A stretch of 26,834 bases of DNA from the NCBI GenBank assembly GCA_031835245.1, contig JAVKOQ010000571.1:1-26834 (forward strand). The letters run 5' to 3'. The notes beneath the pieces are model-generated. The model ran no database searches, had not been told where the DNA came from, and was given only the letters and a program-made list of their open reading frames with translations. Below, piece by piece: positions 9,523-19,430 of the stretch. Source of the DNA: Balamuthia mandrillaris. Taxonomy: Eukaryota > Discosea > Longamoebia > Balamuthiidae. How positions within the stretch are numbered: position 1 is the first letter of the stretch; each line of letters begins with the position of its first letter. Both the position numbers and the translations under genes were made by a program.

Positions 9523-10310
9523 AAGAAAAAGAAAGAAAGAAACGACAAGAACGAAACGACAAGAAACGACGAGAAAGAAAGAGACAAGAAGGAAAGAGAG
9601 AAACTACAAGAAGGAAAGAAGGACACACGACTCGAAACCTTCTTTTTCTTCTGTTGTGGTGGTTGTTGTTGCGGTTCGGCTTTGTTGCCGTTCCTCTTCT
9701 TCTTCTTGAACCACGTGGAGAGCTTGTGGGCGTTGTTGTTGTGCCCAGAGGCTTCGGCCTCTTCAACGGCCAGCTGCAAGGCGGCCAGCTGGATGGCCTC
9801 GTATTGGGTGCAGCAGGGGAGAGAGCCCTCCAGAACGGCCCCGCGCAGCTGCTCGTAGTCCTCTTTGAGTTGCTCGAAAGAGGAAGGAGAAGTGGAAGAT
9901 GGAGAAGAAGGAGAGGGAGAGGGAGCGTCGACGAGGTGGAGAGCCTGTTTGGTCTTGGCGAGAAAGCCTAAGAGGCCGCCGCTTCCTTTTTCTCCTCCTT
10001 TCTTGGCATGTTCTTCCACAGAAGAAGAAGCAGGAAAAGGAGAAGGGGAAGGAGAAGAAGACGACGACGACGATGACGACGAGGAACTTTTTGGAGCTTC
10101 TGCTTCTTTCTCTTCTTGCTTCTCTTCGGCTTGGTGCGCGCGTTGGAGGGAAGAAGAAACGGTGATGGTGTTGTTTTTGTGGTGATTGGACGGAGGAGGA
10201 GAGCTACGACCACCTCGTTCCAAGCACTCATCCACATGGGCGCTGAGCTGCGACAGCGGGGCATAGCCTCCGCAGACAGGGCATTCCCCGACGGCCTCCT
10301 CTTCTTCCAT
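7767..10310 (-). CDS. UBZ4 zinc finger + talin-like FERM (F2-F3) + OTU deubiquitinase
   Basis: Five exons: 10310-9639, 9417 to 9354 (or 9351), 9171-8521, 8389-8118 and 8018-7767; about 636 aa. A UBZ4/RAD18-type finger lies at residues ~10-30 (CPVCGG...HVDECL, spacing C-x2-C-x11-H-x3-C). A Ser-rich linker follows. FERM F2 starts near residue 145 (DYEQLRGAVLEGSLP, AIQLAALQLA), is interrupted by low-complexity inserts, and runs into AAMYMKAYLTRCYSLEYYG. F3 has LGITANCSLVK, NNEVEIAWKVTQIKNY and MRIDFG, matching talin F3 landmarks (LGIT, EW-L--IKRW, LDFG). The OTU domain follows: IIGDGNCQMRAIADQL (nucleophile Cys ~511), NGTWGDQLTLLAAAE, and HWHERHYTSL (catalytic His near the C-terminus). Predicted role: ubiquitin binding and cleavage, targeted by a membrane or tail-binding FERM lobe. 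Start 10310 is chosen because TGTCGACA promoter-like sites sit at 10344-10362; in-frame ATGs at 10352 and 10397 are alternatives. The end of exon 2 and the exon 4 donor (GTTCTT) are less certain. Confidence 0.85.
9489..9545. repeat. Intronic GA/GAAA microsatellite
   Basis: A purine repeat on the plus strand within intron 1 of the UBZ-FERM-OTU gene, pyrimidine-rich in gene sense. Imperfect GAAACGAC-type units continue to about 9610. Confidence 0.8.
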
Positions 10311-10343
10311 TTCACTTTTTTTTTTTGTCGTTTTACACTTTAT

Positions 10344-10423
10344 TGTCGACATTATGTCGACAAAAAGAGAATCCAAACGACTCGTTTGATTTTCCATTGG
10401 TTGAATTTATTTACATGTCGACA
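10344..10423. promoter_or_regulatory. Three TGTCGACA palindromes between tandem genes
   Basis: Exact TGTCGACA at 10344-10351, 10355-10362 and 10416-10423, the last inside the 12-bp palindrome CATGTCGACATG. They occupy the 132-bp gap between the BAR gene stop (10443) and the preferred UBZ-FERM-OTU start (10310). The BAR gene's poly(A) signal AATAAA reads on the minus strand at 10411-10406, between the sites. Two further exact copies lie at 19344 and 22833, and near-copies at 3214 and 22750; none of these is in an exon. A promoter element is inferred. Confidence 0.6.
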
Positions 10424-10442
10424 TGAATGATATTTCGGGTCG

Positions 10443-11485
10443 TCATGAGTAACGCCGATACGGATCAGAGGAAGGAGAAGAAGGAGCTTGTCGATGGGGT
10501 GCGGGCGGCAGTTGAGGAGGAAGGCCAAGAGGAGAAGATGTAGGAGCAGCGGAGTAATTCGGTTGCTGTGGTTGTAGTTGTTGTTGTTGGTGGTGGTGGT
10601 GATGTTGCTGCGGCCCGAATCCTGGCACAGGAGCAGACGTTCTTGGAGGAAGAGGTTGGTGATGAGGTGCCAAAGGTTGGTATTGTGAGTATTGCTGTGA
10701 TTGAATGGTTGGAGGTCGCGGCAGTTGCGGCTGCTGTGGTTGTTGTGGCTGTCGGTACGAAGATGATGAGGGAGGAGGTAGAGGAGGTGATCGTGAAGGT
10801 TGGTCACCAAAAGCAAAGTTGTTGCAGTAGGCAGTACTGACAGGTCTTTGTCGTGGCGAAACAACTCTGGTAGAGGCATTCGTAGGATTCGTATAACTTG
10901 ATGTCGTGGGTGTGGATGAAGTAGGTGAGAACGTGGTAGATCGCCGTCGGGGATTCGATGACGAGAAGGAAAACGCAGAATGATTCGTTCTTGTCATAGT
11001 TGAAGACAAAGCAACATTATCTTCACGGGGTGGTTGGTGTTTGTTATTATTGTTGTTGTTTTTACCGTTTTCTGCTTGTTGCATATCTTCATCTGCTTCG
11101 TCCTCAGGAGAAAGAGGTTCTCCTGTTGGTGAGTAATCCAATACCGGTTCAAGCATAGACACACCCTCTATGCTTGCTGTAAACAGCTGAAATGAGCCCT
11201 TTGCAATCTATGTTTTTGTTTGTCAGTAAGCTTCAAAAGCAGCAAACAAAAGAACAAAAAAAAACAGAGATTAAACGAGAAGGGCGTACTTGGGTGAAGG
11301 ACTTGTTCACAAAAAAGGTGCGTTTGGTATTGCACCTGATGAGGCTCGTTCGAAGTGCGGAGTGACTTTGCTCATAGTCACGTTGTGCTTCTTTGTGCTT
11401 TTCTTCTGCCTGGAAGTGGAGAATAAAGTTATGACTAGCATTATTCATTCACATTTTTATAGCCCTTTGAGAAAAGAAACTAACG

Positions 11486-11525
<40 letters not shown>

Positions 11526-12566
11526 AAGCAGACTATATGATAGGTACTCTTTCAACGCGAATGGGATCGCCAGAGCTGCGAGCTGATTTCAGAGCACTGA
11601 CGCTTTTCTTGTAAGTAGACAAATAGTTGTCATGTTGCTTCAGTCGTTTCTATTTGGGTTTTTGGTTTGGTTGTTGTTTCTCAGGTTAGTTAGTTGAGAA
11701 ATTAGAAGAAGAAGAATAAGAAGAACAAGAACAAGAACAAGAACAAGAACAAGAGAATAGGAACAAGAAGAAATAACAGTAAAATACCTTTTGGGTGTGT
11801 AACACCTCATAGAAACGTTCCAAGCGGGAAACAGCTTGACCTGTTTCATTCTTCGTTTGGTGTGATTTCGTAAGTTAACTTTCCTCTCTTTATGCTGCTC
11901 TATTGTATCTCCTCTCTTATTCTCTTCCTCTCTCTCTCTTCCTAGTTCTTTCTTCCTTTTGCTCTATACCTGAAAGTCTTTGCTGGCCATATCCATTCGG
12001 AGAGCAGCCATCATGATCTTCGAGCCACAAACCTTGTCGGCTCCCTCCGCATAGAGCCTCTCAAAGGATTGAGCCATGGCCAACATCGAAGGACCCAATT
12101 CTAGAAACCCAAGAAGAAGAAGAAGAAGAAGAAGAAGAAGAAGAAGAACAAGAAGAAGAAGAAGAACAAGAACAACAATAACAACAATAACAAGAACAAC
12201 GAAGAAGAACGAAGGAGAAGCGCGAAGAACAAGACGATGAAGACAACGACGGAGGAGAATAAGCACTAGAGCGATAAGAGCAACCAACAAGGAGGAAAGG
12301 ACTTTCACCAACCATTACAAAGATCCAAGAACCTTTTGGCTTGCTTGCGAAGAGCATCCATGATGGTCAACAGGGCTTCACACTGCTTCCTGTGTTCATC
12401 AAACTCTTGGTCTGTTTCTTCTTCAGCATTCGGTTTTTTACCGCCTACTAGCTAATTTTTTTTTAGTTTTAACAAAAAAAAAAAACAAAGTTAAACACTC
12501 CACTTTCCTTCCAACAAAGAACACAGTTTTAAAAAAAAACAGCACCTTCTTCAACGTCCTATTCAT
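10443..12566 (-). CDS. BAR-domain protein with disordered Pro/Gln/Ser-rich C-terminus
   Basis: Seven exons: 12566-12546, 12451-12313, 12100-11970, 11850-11788, 11649-11548, 11409-11290 and 11186-10443; 439 aa. Phases agree throughout (the exon 2/3 junction is phase 1, the rest phase 0). Residues 1-210 form the helical BAR module: MNRTLKKLVGGKK, FDEHRKQCEALLTIMDALRK, KRFLDLCN, LGPSMLAMAQSFERLYAEG, QAVSRLERFYEVLH, YKKSVSALKSARSSGDPIR, AEEKHKEAQRDYEQSHSAL and RTFFVNKSFTQLFTASIEG. By family the dimer binds and bends membranes during endocytosis or actin remodelling. The last exon codes a low-complexity tail (NNNNNN, poly-His, QPQQPQQPQLPRPP) with no SH3 domain visible. The exon 4 acceptor (ACGAAG) lacks a good pyrimidine tract but keeps frame. 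The subfamily is not determined; it resembles the amphiphysin/BIN group more than arfaptins. Confidence 0.85.
12111..12190. repeat. Intronic AAG microsatellite
   Basis: AAGAAG repeats with AAC interruptions on the plus strand, inside intron 2 of the BAR gene. In gene sense it is CTT/GTT and pyrimidine-rich. It yields a false Ser/Cys or Leu-rich frame. Confidence 0.85.
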
Positions 12567-12625
12567 GCTTTGTATGCTTTGCTTCTTGTGTTATATTTTT
12601 TCGCTTTTGTAACGGTTCGGGCAAA

Positions 12626-12637
12626 TTCATGACGACA
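12626..12637. promoter_or_regulatory. Shared 12-mer TTCATGACGACA, copy 1
   Basis: It lies 60 bp upstream of the BAR gene start codon and downstream of the tRNA terminator. The identical 12-mer recurs at 22695-22706, 48 bp upstream of the mS23-like start codon, in the same orientation relative to the gene. A CRE-like core (TGACG) is present. A regulatory role is inferred from repetition and position only. Confidence 0.4.
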
Positions 12638-12692
12638 CAGAACAAGCAAGAAATTTCGACAAAAGGAAAATTTTTCAAGAACAAAAAAGCAT

Positions 12693-12764
12693 TGGTTCCA
12701 ACGAGTTTCGATCTCGTGACCTTTCGCGTGTGAGGCGAACGTGATACCACTACACCATGGAACC
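12693..12764 (-). tRNA. tRNA-Val (anticodon CAC)
   Basis: A 72-nt intronless cloverleaf. Acceptor stem GGTTCCA/TGGAACC is 7/7 paired. The D arm is GTGTAGTGGTATCAC. The anticodon stem TTCGC/GCGAA encloses loop CTCACAC (anticodon CAC). The variable loop is AGGTC, the T stem ACGAG/CTCGT is 5/5 paired, and the discriminator is A. The T loop is ATCGAAA, so position 54 is A instead of the usual T. A run of six T on the sense strand begins 5 nt past the 3' end (plus 12683-12688) and fits Pol III termination. It sits 127 bp upstream of the BAR gene on the same strand. It looks functional from pairing. Confidence 0.95.
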
Positions 12765-13009
12765 TTGTTGTTCAGTGAAAGAAAAATCTTCTTACCGCGC
12801 TATAAAAACACGGAACTTGCATGTTCTGTCTCCTGTTGCTTTTCGCTCTCGCTCTCTCTCTCATACACTTTCAAACTCCCTCTCTTTCTCTCTCTTTCTC
12901 TCTTTCTCGCTTCTCTCTTGCATATACGAAGTGAGCGGGCATACGAGAGCAAAGATGTGTTGGGTGTTGTTGCTTTATTCTCGTTTTTTTCCTGAAACCT
13001 GCCTAGAAC

Positions 13010-13876
13010 TTATTTACGACCCAACACTTTGGAGCCGGCGGTTTGTTGAGGGGTAAACCGCTCTATGATGTCGTGCAGCTGCACCTTGCGCGTGTTCACC
13101 AGCTTCCCCACAAAGTCGGGAGCATAGAGGGCGGCCCGCTCCGCGTTTATCACTTGTGGTACGAAACAGCAGAATGAGTGTGCGGTTGAGAAGAAAGAGA
13201 TAGGTAATGTTACGTACACTTTGTTAACAAGAACTCTCGGAACTTCCTTCCTTTCTTGAAGGAGGCCGGCTCGGGCAACAATGGGCCAAAGGGACGAACT
13301 CCAAACTTGGTGCCGACAGCAACCCTGTACGATATTCCTTTGGTTTTCCTGTAGTCCGGCTGCACTATAACGAACACGTCTGTTTTTTAAACAAGAGAAC
13401 TTTCAGATACCCAAGACACATAAACGAAAGGATGATAAGAGGATTCAAGAAGACGTACGGTTGAACTGAGAATGAATGGTGGTTGGGTCAAAGGGCGAGT
13501 GATGTTCTCCTTCACGAAAGATAACGAGCACGACATCATTCCCCAGATGCCTTTTTCGCTCCACCTGTTGCGGGTCATCTGGAAAGTAGGGTAAAAGAGT
13601 GGACACGTGAAACATTATCTCGAATCCTCGGTACTTTGTATATACAGAATGTGTTCCGGTCGTATCCGCTGTATCGTGAATAAACCCACAGTTAGATGAG
13701 CGTAGCCAAACAGGTATAAAAGAAACGGAGTCGGGTCCTACTTTTTACGTCAAGGCCTCCTCGGAAGCCAGAGTGGCCGTTTAGCCGCGTTCTCTCTCCC
13801 AAAAAATCCAAAAACTCGTTGAAAGCTGGGCTTCCGTGCTCTTGTTATTATAATCGGAGGCCGATATCTCATTAGT

Positions 13877-13914
<38 letters not shown>

Positions 13915-16496
13915 AAACCGTTATTATACATTTCGTCTTCATCCACTTGTCCATCTTTGCAGTACAAAACACCAAACTTGTTGTGTTCTGAGATGAGCTT
14001 GTCCTCGTAGTCCAACAATGCGTCTGCAAGGCCCGGATCTTTGACCTTGATGAATCGTTGAAGGAGATGCGGTTGGGCTTGCTTCAAGGTCTTAAGACGT
14101 GAGCCGCCTTCGTTTGCGATGGTGGTGCGCTCTGTTCCCTTTTTGTTAAGTATGAGCACTTTGAGACGATCTTTTGAGCTGCTGTTGCTTTCTTCTGATG
14201 GCGTCTCGATGCAAATGATTGTTGGGCCGATGCCACCAACTTCTTCATCTTCCAGATGTGAAATATAGATATCATGTTCTAAATGAAGGTGTAATATCAG
14301 AAACAAGGGTGAAGAAGAGTTAGAACGGCATAAGAATGGTGAGCCCGAAGAACAAACAGAAGGAAGGAAACCTTTTCCATAGATATAATCCTTGAAATAG
14401 TATCTATATTGATCCGCTTCCATGAATGGAAAGTTCGTTTTCTTATCTACACTGCGGTACGTCTCAAGGTACGCTGGCCTGCCTAGTTCCCTTTGGTATC
14501 CTGGTACGTGTTTGATCATGTGAGGATAGTCCGGGTTCTCTTCATAGTCCTTTGGTTTTAAAAGGAAGCTCTTGGCAGTTAGTAACAATCATGAAAAATA
14601 AAACAAGCACAAACAGCAAACGAACGCTTGAGCATCAGTTTAAAGTCGAATCATGAAGCCGCAAAGCGGTTTAGTTTTCATTGTTGGATTGTCGAACGTG
14701 TTTTAATGTTCACATCATCGTGCTCAATAAGTTCGAACAACCGCCAGCATGACTGAAACAACAAACACAACAAAGAAGTAAATAAACGGGAACGTACATC
14801 AAACCACTGCATCCGCACAACTGGCTTGCTGATCCATTTGATGTCGTTCTCGCTGAGACCAACGTACTGTGCGGCCTGTTCCCCGATAAATGCCTTTGCC
14901 GTCGACTGGTCCATCAAAAACTTGTTCAAAAGGTCCTTTTGCACGGCGGGAGACAAGCTCGTGTCCGTCAATCCCAGTCCGGCATAAACATCCTCGTTGT
15001 TGCCGTTTGTAGTGGCGTCTTCGTTTGGTGCATGTCCTTTCTTTGTCTTTTTCCGGATGGCCAAGGGACTCGGTTCGTTGCTGCTCTCTCCACCCTCATG
15101 AGAGGCGCTCAAACTTTTGCTTGATGGAGGATCTTCGGATTTGAGTGCATTTGCAGTTGCATTCTCATCCGACTGAGAGAGTTGCCACGGCAGGTTGGAG
15201 ACAGAGGAGTTCTTGGAGGTGGTCCGAAAGGTAGATCGTGAGAGAGAGCTGAACTTCTTCTTCGTCTTTCCCATCTTGCTTCCGTTTTTCTTCGTCGAGC
15301 CTGCGGAGGAAGCCTTTGAAAGGTTGAAGCTGGTGGACTTGGTTGTTAAAGATGGTGGAGAGGTCGCTAGCGCTGTGTCCACTGAACCCTTCCTCCCTCC
15401 AAATGAGTTCATGGGGTCGAAATCCGGTGGTAAAGCATAGGGAGAGGGAGAAGGAGAACCTTCCGAGTCAGAAGAGCACGCTGGATGCTCCTCTTCCAGT
15501 CGTCCCGAAGAAGAACTGCGGGTCAACGGTTTGCTTGATTCTGTTTGTTCGAGGGAGACCAGAGGCAGAAATGGAGACTTGGTGGGATGAATGGTGTTGC
15601 CGTTGTTGGGGGAAGGGTTACTGTTGTGTTTGGAAGGCCGAAGACTGAAGGAGTGAAAGGACATTTTACGATTGGTAGTTGGCGACTTTGTCGGCCGGTT
15701 ACCTCGAAGAACAGAAGGAGAGACAGAAGGAGAAACATTGTTGTTGCTGTTGTGGCTGTCGTTGTTACCGTGAGAAGAGAGCGAAGGAGACGAAGCCACT
15801 GGTTGAATACAGGAGTTTGGAGGCGAGGCGGATAGGAGAGAGTCTGATTGAGGAGGGGATGAACCGCCCGTGGTGGCTGCTCGCTCTCGCGAGGATGAGG
15901 TCTTTGCCAAAGTTTTTGATCCGCTCCCTCCTTGTAGCTTGGTTACCGAACCAGGGGAGTTCTTCTTCGTTCGCCGGATGCTGCCCACTGAGCCAGCATA
16001 AAAAGAAGGAGAAGTGGATGAGGAAGAATTTGCTCTGGAAGCACGACTCGCGGAAGACGACGGGATGGACGAGGAAGAGTCCTGTGGTTGCTTTTGAGGT
16101 CTGGGAGAATGAGGAGAGCGGGGAGAGCGGGGAGAGCGAGGGGAATGAGAACCATCTGACGCCTTGTTGCCAACACGCAAGGTGTGAACGCTTCTTGGGC
16201 TTTCCCCTCCTAGTTTGCTTGTGTCTGTTTGTATAATAGAAAAGTAAGCAGAGAAAGAGGATAAACAAGGCTGGAAAAAGTTACAAACCCTTTGTGAAAG
16301 CAGACCGAGGCTTAAGCTTTGGTTTAGGGCTTGTAGGGAGCGACGGCCGGTCCTCCTGGTTGACCGCGCGCTGCACATCAAGAGTTATCGATGCTTTGGA
16401 GGAAGAGGTGCTTTTTGCGCCGTTGCTCTGCTTGCTGTTTTTCTTCTTCTCTTTTCGCCCTTTTTTGTGAGACCTGCTCTCTTTGCTATCGCTCAT
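13010..16496 (-). CDS. Rap GTPase-activating protein (RapGAP domain) with long disordered N-terminus
   Basis: Nine exons: 16496-16289, 16209-14798, 14752-14714, 14570-14372, 14278-13919, 13840-13742, 13668-13459, 13379-13218 and 13152-13010; 2832 nt, 943 aa, all phases consistent. The first ~490 residues are Lys- or Ser/Pro-rich and disordered, with an [16 protein letters not shown] run. A helical segment follows ([19 protein letters not shown]), then [19 protein letters not shown], which parallels the LFEMIE start of RAP1GAP. The GAP domain has [77 protein letters not shown] (with the catalytic Asn thumb), [27 protein letters not shown] and [14 protein letters not shown]. It should stimulate GTP hydrolysis by Rap. 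Intron 3 has a perfect TACTAAC branch motif 12 nt before its AG. A minus-strand AATAAA follows at 12979-12974. The frame is open upstream of the chosen ATG. Confidence 0.93.
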
Positions 16497-16898
16497 TTGT
16501 TGGTTAATCTGTTTGCACTCTGCCTCTCTTCCTCTATCAGAACATAAAGTTCGTTTCTCCTTCTTGTGCTCCTGCTTTTGTTGTTTCAGAGCAAAACTTT
16601 TCGCGTGGCCCTCCAACACCCTAGCAAACGATAGTTTCTCCTTGCTCGGTTCCGGCTTCTTTTTCACCCCAATATAGAACACAAAAAAAAAAGTTCACAA
16701 AAAAATTAAAAGAACGAGATACGCCTTGAGGCGACAACCATCTGAACGCACACCCTGCAAACAACGGTGTGCACCCTCGCTGCGGTAGCGGAGCCAAACG
16801 ACACAGACGATGTTCCTCCAAAAGCTTTTGTAACTCCGGATGAACCAATCACCATTCAGAGTGTCGTTTCGGAGTTTTGCTGACCGAACCGAGCAGAA
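16497..16898. promoter_or_regulatory. Divergent intergenic region (RapGAP / GT2)
   Basis: Shared upstream region of two divergent genes. The RapGAP frame stays open back to about 16680 (Lys/Glu-rich), so part of it may be coding or an upstream exon. A poly-A run lies at 16682-16692. I see no convincing TATA element or repeat. Confidence 0.4.
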
Positions 16899-18675
16899 AT
16901 GGTGCAGCCTATCGGCACGCCGTTTCGCTCCGCAACGAGAAAAGAAGCAAAGCCAAACCAAAAGGAACGGGGGAACGTTGCGGTTCAGCCCAAGGCGATC
17001 GCACAAGAGCAGAGCGTTACGACACCCACCAAAAAGAGGCGCTTCATGGCACGACGAGCGGTGGTGGCTTGGCTGTGCTTGTTTGTTGCTTCCGCTTTGG
17101 CGTTGGAGGAGATCCTGCCGCCGCTGAACCTGCCCGATGGCATGTTTGCGGATAAGCCTCCGACCTCCTTGGCCGTTGTCATTCCTGCGCACAACGCTGC
17201 TGCCAACATCTTGCTGACCTTGCGGAGTGTTCAGTCGAGCCTCATGCACTTTTTGAACTCCACCCCTGAAGCCTCAACGGTACGGCATTGTGTCTCGCTC
17301 CTTCTTTTCTCCCTCGAACATATGCCTCTTGTTTGCGAACGTGCTTTCTCACCACTTCATTCCGCTTTTGTGAAAACAGATGAAGACCGAAGTGGTCATT
17401 GTGGATGATGGTTCAACGGACAACACCGTCTCCACCGTGGTGAACTTCATCCACCAACAGCGACTGGATGGGGCCGGCTTCAATCCAGAGTGGAAGCTGG
17501 TGGCCCTCTTGGACCAGGTCACGGCTGGCACTGCCAGGAACATCGGCGTGGAGCACTCCACCGGGGAGGTGCTGTTCTTCCTGGACGCGGATGACCTCTA
17601 TCACCAGGATCACATTTTCGCGTGCTTCTCGGCTTTAAGGGATGGCTGGCAGCGTCGCGCTATGGTTTGTTGCTTCTCGCCTGGTCCTCTGCTCTCTCTT
17701 GCCGGTTTCATCGATGCTTCCCTCCCTCTCTGCTCTTCTTCTCATTCCTCTTTGTCGCCTTTCTCTCCACTTGCAACAAAAAGGCCACCACGAGAGTGAA
17801 GGTGATGCTCAAGGGCATCGCGCCCGAGTGGAAGCAACAGATCGAGTCCATGATTCCACACAACCGATGCCTCTTCCGCAAGCTGTTTGAGTTTGTGGAG
17901 GGCTTCCCTGAGCAAGCCGTGTTTGCAAAGCATGAGGACATGGCCTTTCTTCAGGTCATGGTCTACAGTGCCAAGATTCCTGTTGCCCAGGTACAGTTTC
18001 CTTTCTCCCTTCTCCCATCTTTCTTCTCTTCTTCTTCCTCGTCTTTCTTCTTTTTGCTAACGAGAACGAACCACCAAGCTCTCCAAAGAGACGGTGACGT
18101 ACCAGCTCTACCCAGGCAACAGCCTGGACCGGGCGAGGGAGCGCCTGGTCCGTCCCATGTCCGAGTCCCCTCCCTCGGAGGAGAGCCTGGCCGAGGACCG
18201 CCCCGTCCGCCTGGCCTTGGTCAAGCACCACATTGTCCACCTGCAGCAAAAGGCGCAGCGGCACCTGGCGAGAGAGTTCAACCCGTCGCACGGGCATCCT
18301 CCTCAACAAGGGCCACAATGGAGGGAGCCCTCCTCGCCGCACTGGGCGGTGGTGCGGAGGGCCGTGCGAGAGGAAGGAGGGGGCAACTGGAACGCTGTGG
18401 ATGTGCCCAGGGCCAGGTTCGTTTGCTCTCTCTTTCTTGTTTCGAGTGAGCAAAGATTGGATTGATTCGATTTTTCTCCCCCACCCAGGGTGGAGGCGTT
18501 GCTGCGCTTTGGGGAGGTGGAGGAGAAAGAGGGGCGCCAGGGCTTGGCCGCGCTGATCAGGAAGCTGGCAGGGGAGGTGCGGGAGGCCATCGTGGCGGTG
18601 CCGGACAGGGAGGAGTTGGACACCCTGTTCACCATCTCTTCGGCGGAGCTGCGCACAAATGTGACTTGTTGGTAG
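16899..18675 (+). CDS. Family 2 (GT-A fold) glycosyltransferase, signal-anchored
   Basis: Five exons: 16899-17279, 17380-17664, 17784-17990, 18079-18416 and 18489-18675; 465 aa, with phases 0,0,0,2. A basic N-terminus (TPTKKRRFMARR) precedes a hydrophobic segment at residues ~53-68 (AVVAWLCLFVASALA), giving a type II anchor; a start at 17046 would make it a signal peptide. The GT2 domain shows LAVVIPAHNAAANILLTLRS, EVVIVDDGSTDNT, TAGTARNIGVEHSTGEVLFF and the metal-binding LDADD. By family it transfers a sugar from a nucleotide-sugar donor, probably in the Golgi or ER lumen; donor and acceptor are not deducible. The C-terminal ~200 residues (EDRPVRLALVKHHIVHLQQK, HWAVVRRAVREEG, VEALLRFGEVEEKEG) are not recognised. 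The first poly(A) signal AATAAA is at 18682, only 6 nt past the stop; another is at 18920. Confidence 0.85.
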
Positions 18676-19233
18676 CAAAAAAATAAATCACAAAAGAAAG
18701 AGCGAAATCGAAAAAAAAAAGGGGGGTAGAAGAAAAAGAGTGAAGAGAGCAAGGGACGAGGATGGGTTTGAAGAAAAAAAACATTTATTGTGTGATAAGA
18801 AAAACATCTCAAAGGGGAAAGGGGCTCGCGAAACGCACTGATAGATTGATTGTACAAAAAAAGAGAGAGTGTGATTAGAAAAACAAAAAAAAAGGCGGGT
18901 CGAAAGAGATTTTAAAAAAAATAAAGAAAATCAGTTTAAAGGAATTGACTTCAAGCTACACCCATTATGTGTATGCATGTCGTGGCAAGGAAAACTCATC
19001 CTACAAAGTAGCCAAAGCGAGAGAGAAGAGAGAGAGATAAAGTGAGAAGAGCAGCGAACCTTTGCAATAGGAAGAGAGCGGGTTTGTGCGGAGTGTAAAA
19101 AGTAGTGAAAAAAAAGTAAAGAAAAGAAAAAGAAGAAAGAAAAGAAAAAAATAATAAAAAGAATGCGGAACGAGGGTCCCCTGAAAAGTTGCGTAGCAGA
19201 ACAAGAGCAAAAAAAGAGCTCATTTGGTGAACA

Positions 19234-19252
19234 ATCCGCTGTGACAGCGGAT
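19234..19252. other. Perfect 8-bp hairpin with 3-nt loop
   Basis: ATCCGCTG / TGA loop / CAGCGGAT. It stands out in AT- and purine-rich sequence with no gene. It could be a structured RNA element or chance. Confidence 0.5.
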
Positions 19253-19394
19253 CTGGAATATTGGAGAAAAGAAATGGCAAGGGACAAAATGGGTAGCAAA
19301 ACAGTCCTTGCGCTTTCCTGCTTCCTTTAGCGGGGAAAATTAATGTCGACAAGGACTACCCTCAAACCAAACCGTTGCGCGCTGCTCTCCACTG

Positions 19395-19430
19395 TAAACC
19401 CTAATATAACCCGTCTAACCCTAACCCTAA
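19395..19430. repeat. Interstitial telomere-like repeats and telo-box
   Basis: TAAACCCTAA at 19395-19404 contains the exact plant-type telo-box AAACCCTAA. TAACCCTAACCCTAA at 19416-19430 is two and a half units of the TTAGGG-type telomere on the opposite strand. An imperfect unit (TAACCCGTC) lies between. It sits 25 bp beyond the stop codon of the 7TM gene. Confidence 0.8.

Noticed and set aside
9356-9766. Alternative minus frames (Ser/Phe/Leu-rich) between exons 1 and 2 of the UBZ-FERM-OTU gene
   Set aside because: They are translations of the intronic purine repeat; the MPKKVDLSKLYAQYW frame fits FERM F2 and the phase.
14678-14713. Stop codon after STIQQ as the end of a separate gene upstream of the RapGAP domain
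   Set aside because: A GTGAAC donor at 14713 and an AG with a TACTAAC branch motif at 14572 join the frames. The joined protein matches the known LFEMIE-containing start of RAP1GAP.
16757-16856. Minus-strand exon starting MVIGSSGVTKAFGG as the true RapGAP start
   Set aside because: It is possible, but no clear splice pair joins it in frame, and it would leave almost no promoter to the divergent GT2 gene.
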